The notes below the pieces were generated by a model. That model searched no databases, was not told where the DNA came from, and saw nothing but the letters and a program-made list of their open reading frames with translations. Below are positions 38,028 through 45,289 of a DNA stretch of 64,000 nucleotides, in pieces. The position numbers and the translations under genes are program-made. How positions within the stretch are numbered: position 1 is the stretch's first letter; each line of letters opens with the position of its first letter. Location: positions 126,501 through 190,500 of the forward strand of contig NZ_QTVN01000010.1 of the NCBI RefSeq assembly GCF_003460605.1, read 5' to 3'. The DNA is from Ruminococcus sp. AF31-8BH (lineage in GTDB: Bacteria > Bacillota > Clostridia > Lachnospirales > Lachnospiraceae).

Positions 38028-38112
38028 GCGGAAGTGTCGGAACTGGCAGACGAGCAAGACTAAGGATCTTGTGAGCATTGCGCTCGTGTGGGTTCAAGTC
38101 CCATCTTCCGCA
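38028..38112 (+). tRNA. tRNA-Leu (AAG), copy 3
   Basis: Identical to copy 1. Spacers between copies (67 and 56 bp) are related but unequal in length. Confidence 0.9.
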
Positions 38113-38140
38113 TTTTTTATTTTATTCAAGAAATGTTAAT

Positions 38141-38174
38141 GGCCTGCAACATGCCTGTTTTGCAGGTCTTTTTT
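38141..38174 (+). terminator. Terminator of the tRNA-Leu array
   Basis: GGCCTGCAA/TTGCAGGTC 9-bp stem followed by six T. Confidence 0.85.
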
Positions 38175-38181
38175 AATTTCA

Positions 38182-38371
38182 TACAAAACGGACATGTTGC
38201 CTGCCGTAGACGACATCATAATTTATAAAGCATAACTATTGCACGCCTATGGATGCCCTCGCAGCTGTCGACCGCATTCGTAATCCGGGTTGCCATGCTT
38301 ACTCACAGGCTTTCGATCATGCAGGCATGGCTTATTCTTGGACACCTTCTGGAACTTTCATAATAAAATAC
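38182..38371. repeat. Core structured element, copy B (diverged)
   Basis: Diverged relative of 36268-36477, without the 13-bp terminal repeats or a clear target duplication. The first hairpin survives with G-U compensation (ATGTTG..CGACAT against ATGTCG..CGACAT); the central GCATTCGTAATCCGGG block is identical; outer arms of the last hairpin are lost. With the two flanking terminators it fills the 333-bp gene-free stretch 38113-38446. Confidence 0.65.
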
Positions 38372-38430
38372 CACCCATAATTTGTTTCCTGTTTTAACCA
38401 GGTGCAAATTACGGATGGTATTCTTTTTAT
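38366..38430. terminator. Bidirectional terminator after the RelA/SpoT-domain gene
   Basis: 17-bp stem with two mismatches (ATACCAcCCaTAATTTG with CAAATTAcGGaTGGTAT) and T-rich exits on both strands; on the minus strand it follows the stop at 38447. Confidence 0.75.
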
Positions 38431-38446
38431 CTTAGAAAAATTTTCC

Positions 38447-40378
38447 TTACTTCGGCAGTTCCGTCACCGTCTCCAGCTTAAAGCCTTCCCACATATCCGC
38501 GGAAATATTCCACTCTCTTAAATCCGTAACGATCTTATGATAAAAAGCCTGTCCGCCGCGGACAATGTCATAAGTACGCGCATCCCCTCTTGCTTCCAAG
38601 TGACGGCCAAAGCTGCAGTTGGTCACATCCTCAGGACCATAGTCATCCACATCCCCGCCTGGCCAGAAAATATACAGCCGCGGAATGTCATCAATCTGGC
38701 GAAGATCAATGCCTGCCAGCCTTAAGAACTTCTTGCCCACAGATTCATGCGCCGTAAACACATGGGAATAGCGCCATACCGTTCTTGTAAAATCAGACAC
38801 GCGGAACTGTCCAAGCCAGTCCTCGTCCATCATTCCGTCCTGGGTCTCTCTGGATACGATCACCACTATAGGGAATAACCGTTCCGGATCTTTCAGTGCC
38901 GTAAGAAGGTTTCCAAACATTTCCTCTCTTATAATGCGGCGTCTGTTGGAGCACTCGGTTCCATTGACAATTCCGATATTGTCAACAATTGTCTTGTAAT
39001 ATCCTGGATAGCTGAAAAATGTAACCCCCGGATCCTGAATGGTATGCTCCCGCTCCGGCTGCGCATATCCGTTGCAAACCTTCAAGATGACTTCTTCCTG
39101 CCTGGAAACCTCAAGTCCTGCCTCTGAATACCAGATGCGGCCGCCCACCTCCATATCCATATGCCTTACGTGCATATTCAGACGGCGATTGGCAGGATCA
39201 TAATTCACAGCTACATGATAGGCCAGAATATCCGCATGATAGGTGCTGGTCTTCTGGGGCATTCCTTTAAACAAAACGCCATATTTGCCCACGATCCAGC
39301 TGTAAATGCCGTCTGCTGCCTGCTGGAAAATCTCGGAAGCAGAAGCAGAAGTTCCCTCCTTCAGACGGCTTCCGTCTACCTTTGTGCACATCTGGAATAC
39401 ATTGTGCCGAATCAGCGGCTTCATTTCGTAATGCCAGGACTCTCCAAGGCTTTCCTCACGGCCATCATTGTATACGTCACGTTCCTTAAAAATAGCACTT
39501 AAGCGGCTGTCATGAAACTGGCTGTCGTTTAACAGCGCAATAATGGTATTTACATTGATCGGCACCTTGCGGCTGCGGTGAAGCAGCTGATCCACCAGAG
39601 TCTGCTTGCTGGTCTTGTAAATACGCTTGGCCAGATTCTCCACCTGCAGATTACAGTCCTCATCCAGAAGCTGTGCCACCTCAGGATAGAGCTGTCCCTC
39701 TCCAAGCTTCAAACGAAAATGGCTCTTGATCATATCGCTCCATCTTCCGGATTTGTAAAGGGAATGTCCAAGATCCTCAAACAGGGTTACCATGGATTTA
39801 TCACAAAGCTCCAACGTCGCCAGAATGCTGTTAAAATACCGGGAAAATCCCTTGTAGTTCTTCCACAGCTCTTCTCCCTTGTACCGCATGTCATGCTCAA
39901 TCTCATGCCAGCCTTCGAAAAACATGGTCTTGATCTGGATTTCAAAGGTATCATCAATATACATATCCCATGTCTCCGGGGAAATCTCAGATCTTAAATA
40001 TTCAGGAAGCCTGCACACACCGTTTAGCTTGGTGGGCTTAAACTCCTCCTCACTGCGCTCGGAAGTGGACCATCCGATCACATCAAAGGTATTCTCCACA
40101 ATATTCTGGCAAATCTCCACATCATCATCAAAGTACAGATTGATCCGGACACCCACCAGATCCTGAAGCTTCTTATTCTCTGCGCCATAATCCTTCAGGG
40201 CAAATTTATGAGCCATGGAGGATGCGGTCTTAATCCTGGAAAAAACCCTGTAATATAAGCCGCACTGCTCCAGACGGTCACTGATAATGCGCTTCAGATC
40301 CTGTTCCACAATAGCCGGAACCTTCACCTTAGCAGCCAATTCCTCCTTTGTGAAAATTACTCGTTTCTGTTCACTCAC
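38447..40378 (-). CDS. Large RelA/SpoT-domain nucleotide pyrophosphokinase-like protein
   Basis: 643 aa. Residues 40-200 carry a RelA/SpoT synthetase-type domain: RIKTASSMAHK (48-58, ATP-site R-K-S-K pattern), DLVGVRI (73-79), EIQIKT (146-151) and WHEIEHDMRYK (157-167). There is no HD hydrolase domain before it and no TGS or ACT domain after it. Residues 200-300 are helical, and residues 350-643 form a region I do not recognise with PIVVIVSR (503-510) and RLYIFWPGGD (567-576). Typical stand-alone small synthetases are 200-260 aa, so this is a much larger relative. Start is GTG with GGTGGT ten bases upstream. It may make (p)ppGpp, (p)ppApp or pyrophosphorylate another target; no partner is evident. 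Confidence 0.7.
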   Translation of the reverse strand: MSEQKRVIFTKEELAAKVKVPAIVEQDLKRIISDRLEQCGLYYRVFSRIKTASSMAHKFALKDYGAENKKLQDLVGVRINLYFDDDVEICQNIVENTFDVIGWSTSERSEEEFKPTKLNGVCRLPEYLRSEISPETWDMYIDDTFEIQIKTMFFEGWHEIEHDMRYKGEELWKNYKGFSRYFNSILATLELCDKSMVTLFEDLGHSLYKSGRWSDMIKSHFRLKLGEGQLYPEVAQLLDEDCNLQVENLAKRIYKTSKQTLVDQLLHRSRKVPINVNTIIALLNDSQFHDSRLSAIFKERDVYNDGREESLGESWHYEMKPLIRHNVFQMCTKVDGSRLKEGTSASASEIFQQAADGIYSWIVGKYGVLFKGMPQKTSTYHADILAYHVAVNYDPANRRLNMHVRHMDMEVGGRIWYSEAGLEVSRQEEVILKVCNGYAQPEREHTIQDPGVTFFSYPGYYKTIVDNIGIVNGTECSNRRRIIREEMFGNLLTALKDPERLFPIVVIVSRETQDGMMDEDWLGQFRVSDFTRTVWRYSHVFTAHESVGKKFLRLAGIDLRQIDDIPRLYIFWPGGDVDDYGPEDVTNCSFGRHLEARGDARTYDIVRGGQAFYHKIVTDLREWNISADMWEGFKLETVTELPK

Positions 40379-40766
40379 TAATTCTACACCACCAATTTAT
40401 TCTACATTTCTTACGTTCTTTTAAACAATACATGTCAGAAACCATTTTTCTTTTCGTTTCTGTCACTAAACATACACTTCAGTATACCAGAATTTCAACA
40501 AATAAAAAAGGGATAATCCGAAATATCATGGAAAAAATTAAGGATAAGATTTTTACAAAAAGCAGTTGCTTTTTCGCCAGCTATGGAATATACTTGTCTG
40601 AACATCTGAAAAATCTTTATTCCAATCTGAAAATGAATTCTGTTTTCGTTTTATGTTCCAGACTTTTATGAAAATTGAATAGACTTTATACTTTGGCTGT
40701 GATATAGTATATCTAAACAATATTTCGTATCTGAAATGTATTTTTCTAAAAGGAGGTGTATTTCCC
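40379..40766. other. Gene-free AT-rich divergent intergenic region
   Basis: 388 bp between divergent genes. I see the promoter for the coiled-coil gene at its right end. For the left gene there is only a weak candidate (TTGAAA, 18 bp, TATGTT on the minus strand). A 79-codon plus-strand reading at 40432 has no ribosome site or protein-like character. Confidence 0.5.
40680..40708 (+). promoter_or_regulatory. Probable promoter for the coiled-coil gene
   Basis: TAGACT, 17-bp spacer, TATAGT; the -35 matches only 4 of 6. Confidence 0.45.
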
Positions 40767-41324
40767 ATGATCGATCCCGAATTAAAAGATGTTCTTCTTA
40801 ACATTAACCAGAATGTTATCACCTTGCAGGTAGGAATGAATGAACTGCGTTTTGATGTGAATGAGCTGAAGTCCGACGTAACTATACTGAAGTCCCAAAT
40901 GGTTGAGCTGCGCTCTGATGTAGCTAAGCTGGAATCCAGAATGGATAGACTGGAATCCAGGATGGATAAACTGGAATCCAAAGTAGATAAGCTGGAATCC
41001 AGGATGGATAAACTGGAATCCAAAGTAGATAAGCTGGAATCCAGGATGGATAAACTGGAATCCAAAGTAGATAAGCTGGAATCCAAAGTAGATAAACTGG
41101 AATCCAAAGTAGATAAGCTGGAATCCAGGATGGATACCCTTGACGACTCTGTACACAAGATCCACTTAACGCTGGAAAACGAAACCAACCGCAAGATCAG
41201 CGTCCTCTTCGATTCCCGCGTTGATGAAATACGTCACCGTCAGGAAAACGCTGAAACACGCGAAAAGGTTGCCAACCTGGAAATGCGGGTTGACAACCTT
41301 GAAAAAACTGTAATAGCATCCTGA
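40767..41324 (+). CDS. Heptad-repeat coiled-coil protein
   Basis: 185-aa soluble protein with no signal peptide, almost entirely alpha-helical coiled coil. The core (residues 54-123) is ten back-to-back heptads of the form KLESRMD or KLESKVD, with Leu and Met/Val at the hydrophobic positions. The flanks are less regular; the C-terminal part carries IHLTLENETNRKISVL and a second short coil (VANLEMRVDNLEK). AAAGGAGGTG precedes the ATG. Function unknown. Neighbours do not indicate a pathway. The N-terminal DPELKDVLLNINQNV segment may be the partner-binding end. Confidence 0.75.
   Translation: MIDPELKDVLLNINQNVITLQVGMNELRFDVNELKSDVTILKSQMVELRSDVAKLESRMDRLESRMDKLESKVDKLESRMDKLESKVDKLESRMDKLESKVDKLESKVDKLESKVDKLESRMDTLDDSVHKIHLTLENETNRKISVLFDSRVDEIRHRQENAETREKVANLEMRVDNLEKTVIAS
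40926..41135 (+). repeat. Ten tandem 21-bp repeats (heptad-coding minisatellite)
   Basis: Unit roughly AAGCTGGAATCCAAAGTAGA plus T; two main variants encode KLESKVD and KLESRMD. Near identity at DNA level suggests recent unit gain and loss. Confidence 0.85.
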
Positions 41325-41360
41325 CCAGTTCTGCATACATATCCCTGGCCTTAGAGCCGA

Positions 41361-41400
41361 TTAAAAAAAGGCTCCAGAGCGTGTTTGAAACAGGCTCTGG
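41361..41400 (-). terminator. Terminator of the MBL-fold gene
   Basis: CCAGAGC/GCTCTGG stem with minus-strand exit AGCCTTTTTTTAAT. The loop contains GTGTTTGAAA, also seen at 19513-19524. Confidence 0.7.
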
Positions 41401-41434
41401 TATAAGGTCTGTTCAATTTTCATAAAAAGCTTTT

Positions 41435-42574
41435 TCAGAAACACTTCTTACAGGCTTCATACCCTTGGGCCTCTGCCTGGGAAAGAGGCTCCTGATAGGC
41501 CTTATCCGGGTTCATATTACCACAGTCCGGAATGCTGTGGTATTTGCTTCCTGTAGCAGAGATCCATACCATCTCTTCCTGGCTGTTCTGAGCTGAATCA
41601 GCTTCTATGGAATCCGTATCATTCGATTCTCCCTGATCATCATACTGTTCCCCGGCAAATCCCTGCGTCTCGCTTTCTCCCGCAGGACTTTTTCCATCCC
41701 CGGAAGTATAATCATTACAGGGATCCATATTCCAGGAAAGAGAATTCCCGTCAGAAGAAACTACAATCGTCCCCTGTTCATCTGTACGGTACACCTGGAT
41801 ACCCATGTCGGACAGTTTTTCCATCGTCTCTTCATGAGGGTGTCCGTACATATTTCCTGCGCCGCAGCTGATCACTGCATACTCCGGAACTGTCGCCTGC
41901 AAAAAATCCCAGCTGGTGGATGTTGCAGATCCGTGATGTCCCACACTTAACACATCACAGCTAAGGTCAATTCCGGAAGATACCATGTCAGCCTCGCTGT
42001 TGTAATCCGCATCCCCGGTAAAAATAAAACTGTTTTCCCCATTTGTCAGCCTGATTGCCACAGAATTGGCATTGCTCTCTTTGCTGATATTTTGCGGAGA
42101 CAAAATCGTAAATTTCCCGGAACCGAATTCATATTCTGTTCCCACAGCCGGATGCTGTACCGTAAGCCCCTGCGCTGCGACTCCATCCATAAAGGAATCA
42201 TACAGCGAGGAATCGTGGACATAGTCTGCTCCAATCACATTTGCCACATCAAAGGCATTCAAACATCCAATCAATCCGCTGACGTGGTCCTCATCATAAT
42301 GGGAAGAAATCAGATAATCAATCTCCGAAATCTGCCGTTCCTGCAAATAGGATACCACAAAGCTGGATGCGCTTCTGGGACCGCCATCATACAGCAAAGT
42401 CTGCCCTTCCGATTCCACCAGAACAGACAACCCCTGCCCTACATCCAGAAAATGTACCGTCATGCTGCCATCTGCTGCCCAAACCGCTTTCGTATTTTGC
42501 GGAAGCAGAATTCCTGCAAAGAGCATTGCAAACATCAGCAGAAATCTTCCCACACGTTTTCTTAAATTTTTCAT
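41435..42574 (-). CDS. Secreted ComEC-like metallo-beta-lactamase-fold hydrolase
   Basis: Signal peptide (about 1-34, basic N-terminus then LLMFAMLFAGILL, cleavage near VWAA). An MBL domain resembling the C-terminal domain of ComEC follows: VHFLDVGQGLSVLVE, YDGG, SSHYDEDHVSG (HxDxDH metal motif), FTGDAD and SVGHHGSATST. After an acidic linker (about 285-335), the last 45 residues form a small Cys/His domain (YHSIPDCGNMN..ACKKC) found at the end of related clostridial proteins. Such proteins are annotated as competence-like hydrolases; phosphodiesterase or nuclease activity outside the cell is plausible but inferred. Length 379 aa; no membrane channel domain. Confidence 0.82.
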   Translation of the reverse strand: MKNLRKRVGRFLLMFAMLFAGILLPQNTKAVWAADGSMTVHFLDVGQGLSVLVESEGQTLLYDGGPRSASSFVVSYLQERQISEIDYLISSHYDEDHVSGLIGCLNAFDVANVIGADYVHDSSLYDSFMDGVAAQGLTVQHPAVGTEYEFGSGKFTILSPQNISKESNANSVAIRLTNGENSFIFTGDADYNSEADMVSSGIDLSCDVLSVGHHGSATSTSWDFLQATVPEYAVISCGAGNMYGHPHEETMEKLSDMGIQVYRTDEQGTIVVSSDGNSLSWNMDPCNDYTSGDGKSPAGESETQGFAGEQYDDQGESNDTDSIEADSAQNSQEEMVWISATGSKYHSIPDCGNMNPDKAYQEPLSQAEAQGYEACKKCF

Positions 42575-42699
42575 TTTTTCCCTTCTTTCGTATATTTTCT
42601 GTTTCTATTATAACCGAACTTCGTACCAACAAACAGCCCTGAATTTTCTCAGCTCATCTTTCCCACACATCCGGCATATAATACCCAGAAGAGCATTTT

Positions 42700-43986
42700 A
42701 TGAGGTCGTCCATGTATTTCAGAAAAACCTTACATGCACAGCAGGAAAATGTAGATCAGGGAACCTTGCAGATAACCGTGCGCTCTGAAGCCGACAACCG
42801 TCCTGTAGAAAATGCACTGGTTCGCATTTCCTACACTGGCGATCCCAATAGTGTGATTGAAGAGGTCCGCACCGATTCTTCCGGCAATACCCCTGTCCTC
42901 CAGCTGAAAACGCCGCCTTTGGAATACAGCTTAAATGCTACTGAGGAAGCCCAGCCCTACGCAGAATATTCCATGCAGATTGAAGCTGAGGATTTCCATT
43001 CGGAGGAAATTGCAGGCACAGAAGTCCTTCCGGCTATCCTCGCCAAACAGCCTGTACTTTTAAACCCGCGGCAAAGCTCTGTCGCCGACAGCCGTGTCGT
43101 CATTCCTCCACACACACTTTTTTACGAGTATCCGCCCAAAATACAGGAATCTGAAATCAAGCCAGTAAATGAAACCGGAGAAATCGTGCTGAGCAAAGTA
43201 GTTATCCCTGAATATATTGTTGTTCACGACGGACCCGTAGGCGATAATTCCGCCTCCAACTATTATGTGCGCTACCGGGATTACATCAAAAATGTTGCCA
43301 GCAGTGAAATCTACGCCACCTGGCCCGACGATACGATCCGAGCCAATGTTCTGGCAATTATGTCCTTTACCCTAAACCGGGTATACACAGAGTGGTACCG
43401 CAACAAGGGAAAAGACTATACCATCACCTCCTCCACTGCTTATGACCACAAATGGATCCGTGGAAGAAATATTTTTAATACCATTGACCGCATAGTAGAT
43501 GAACTGTTTGAAAACTATCTTTCCAGGCCAAATGTACGTCAGCCCATTCTTACACAATACTGTGACGGAGAACGAGTGCAATGCCGTGACCGGGGATGGA
43601 TGACCCAGTGGGGAAGTAAGCGCCTTGGAGATCAGGGATATTCCCCTATTGAGATTCTGCGCTATTTTTATGGAAGTGACATGTATATCAATGTTGCGGA
43701 GGAGATTTCCGGCATCCCTTCTTCCTGGCCGGGTTACGACTTGGATATAGGTGCATCAGGAAGTAAGGTTGTACAGCTCCAGGAGCAGTTAAATGCCATC
43801 AGTCAGGCATACCCCGCACTTCCAAAGGTAAATCCGGATGGCATATATGGCTCTCAGACTCAGGCTTGCGTGCGAAAATTCCAGAACATTTTCGGACTGC
43901 CGGAAACCGGAATCGTAGACTATCCCACCTGGTACAAAGTTCAGGAAGTCTACGTAGGTGTCACCCGAATCGCCGAGCTTCAGTAA
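42700..43986 (+). CDS. SpoIID-like/peptidoglycan-binding protein
   Basis: 428 aa without signal peptide. Residues about 20-115 resemble a carboxypeptidase-regulatory/CNA-B-like beta domain (GTLQITVRSEADNRPVENALV). Residues about 165-325 contain a SpoIID-type segment (IPEYIVVHDG, YIKNVASSEIYATWPDDTIRANVLAI). Residues about 345-420 are a peptidoglycan-binding repeat (GASGSKVVQLQEQLNAI, DGIYGSQTQACVRKFQ). This combination is typical of clostridial spore-related or wall-associated proteins; the absence of a signal fits mother-cell spore-coat or cortex use. Ribosome site is weak (AGAAGAG). Function inferred from domains only. Confidence 0.72.
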   Translation: MRSSMYFRKTLHAQQENVDQGTLQITVRSEADNRPVENALVRISYTGDPNSVIEEVRTDSSGNTPVLQLKTPPLEYSLNATEEAQPYAEYSMQIEAEDFHSEEIAGTEVLPAILAKQPVLLNPRQSSVADSRVVIPPHTLFYEYPPKIQESEIKPVNETGEIVLSKVVIPEYIVVHDGPVGDNSASNYYVRYRDYIKNVASSEIYATWPDDTIRANVLAIMSFTLNRVYTEWYRNKGKDYTITSSTAYDHKWIRGRNIFNTIDRIVDELFENYLSRPNVRQPILTQYCDGERVQCRDRGWMTQWGSKRLGDQGYSPIEILRYFYGSDMYINVAEEISGIPSSWPGYDLDIGASGSKVVQLQEQLNAISQAYPALPKVNPDGIYGSQTQACVRKFQNIFGLPETGIVDYPTWYKVQEVYVGVTRIAELQ

Positions 43987-44064
43987 AAAGCCTTCGCACA
44001 ACGCAGCACTGCCGCTTACGCCAAGATTTCTCTTTTGCGAAGCGGCAGCCTGTAATACAGTTTT

Positions 44065-45165
44065 TTATCTTGGCCATCTCTCTTCCCTGGGCAGAAGCGG
44101 GGAGTAGTCATTTTGTCCACCTTTTTCCTGATACCAGTATGCCACACTGGAAACATCATCCTGTCTCTCAAACAGGCCGTTATGGCACATACCAATCTGC
44201 TGGATGGTCACGCGGATATCTTCCTCAAAATAAACCGGATCCGGAATATGGAAGCGATACATGCCTCGCATAGGAGGACAGTCATCGTTGTAATAGGGGT
44301 GGTAAGTCAGTTCATCCTGTTTTGAATAATAAGGATAACCTAAAAATGGTGTAGAATAAGTCTGCTCCACTGTTCTGCCGTCCTCCTGCTTGGCAAAGCT
44401 CCAGGAACCACCTACATAATCCTCTGTTCCGGTTCCGCAGATTGTTGGAAATTCCACATCTCCGTCCAGATAAAATTTCACTTCGCCTTCGCCCCACCAA
44501 TATCTCTCCAAGGTCTGCAGAGCAAGGTAAGTTCCCACATAAATTCCTCTTCCATGGACACCATCCAGAATGGTATAATCTTTCTTTTTTTCAGTTACAG
44601 ACTCCCGGTTCCATTTTGCATGGAAATACAGAACAGGATCCGGAAGACTGTCGTACAGACAGTAATCAATCTGATAGAAAAATGCCGGGATAGGATTTTT
44701 GTGTTCATTTATCAGTTCAATTTTCGCCCTTTTGGTAAATGGCATGGAAAAATAGCTGTTCATTCCTCTTGCAGGGACTACAGCAATGGAGTATGAATTT
44801 ACAGTGCACTCTTTTCCAAAACCACAACAGAAGAAGTCTCCCAGAGGCACTTCCACAGACGGGTGCTCCTCATCATCCCAGGTCATCCGCAAAACCAGAT
44901 CACGGAGCACAAAGCAGTCTCCTTCTGAGGTTTTGGCATCTACTGTAATCCAGATATGGTTGATCACTCCGCAGCCCTTAATATCACCAAGAACTGTAGT
45001 ACTCCCCGGCAGCAGATTCAAAAGGCAGGGACTTCCCTTCCTTCCTGTGCCAAGGTTACTGGCTGCTGTTCCTCCCTTGCCTTTTTCCCCTGTAGGGTTC
45101 TCCGCATTAATGGCCCTTGAACGTCCGAATTTGCCATAAGGCAAAATATCATGCATAAAATTCAT
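44065..45165 (-). CDS. DUF2961 / glycoside hydrolase family 172 protein
   Basis: 366-aa cytoplasmic protein of the DUF2961 family, now GH172, whose characterised members act on fructofuranose/arabinofuranose-containing sugars by rearrangement or hydrolysis. Family features: SRAINAENPTGEKGKGG near the N-terminus, IWITVDAKTSEGDCFVLRDLVLRMTWD, GDFFCCGFG, GRGIYVGTYLAL, WWGEGEVKFYLDGDVEFPTI and the GTGTEDYVGGSW motif. Start at the ATG after AGGAGGTG; the longer frame upstream was rejected. It has its own promoter and no transporter beside it. Substrate unknown. Confidence 0.85.
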   Translation of the reverse strand: MNFMHDILPYGKFGRSRAINAENPTGEKGKGGTAASNLGTGRKGSPCLLNLLPGSTTVLGDIKGCGVINHIWITVDAKTSEGDCFVLRDLVLRMTWDDEEHPSVEVPLGDFFCCGFGKECTVNSYSIAVVPARGMNSYFSMPFTKRAKIELINEHKNPIPAFFYQIDYCLYDSLPDPVLYFHAKWNRESVTEKKKDYTILDGVHGRGIYVGTYLALQTLERYWWGEGEVKFYLDGDVEFPTICGTGTEDYVGGSWSFAKQEDGRTVEQTYSTPFLGYPYYSKQDELTYHPYYNDDCPPMRGMYRFHIPDPVYFEEDIRVTIQQIGMCHNGLFERQDDVSSVAYWYQEKGGQNDYSPLLPREERWPR

Positions 45166-45189
45166 AATTAACAGCACCTCCTGAATTTT

Positions 45190-45218
45190 TCTATATTTTG
45201 CCACAGGTATTCTGTCAA
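45190..45218 (-). promoter_or_regulatory. Sigma-A promoter for the GH172 gene
   Basis: Minus strand TTGACA, 17-bp spacer, TATAGA. Confidence 0.8.
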
Positions 45219-45289
45219 TTCAAGAGATTCCTGTTATTTTTTTCCAAACAAGGTTTCCTTAGTATGGCATCCATCTAGTTCTGAATACT

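Noticed and set aside
19066..38112. CRISPR array
   Set aside because: Regular repeats were examined: the 120-bp unit is tRNA-Glu, the roughly 150-bp unit is tRNA-Leu, and the 21-bp unit is protein-coding heptads. No 24-40 bp repeats with unique spacers and no cas genes.
37849..38139. Repeat-containing frames around 38 kb
   Set aside because: They are tRNA-Leu copies read through; cloverleaf folding explains the repeats.
40432..40671. 79-codon plus-strand frame in the intergenic region
   Set aside because: No ribosome site, AT-rich composition, no similarity I recognise.
40553..41194. Long minus-strand reading frames (up to 213 codons) opposite the coiled-coil gene
   Set aside because: They arise from the 21-bp repeat, which is open in several frames; low-complexity Ser/Leu repeats, no ribosome site, and the plus strand has promoter, ribosome site and heptad logic.
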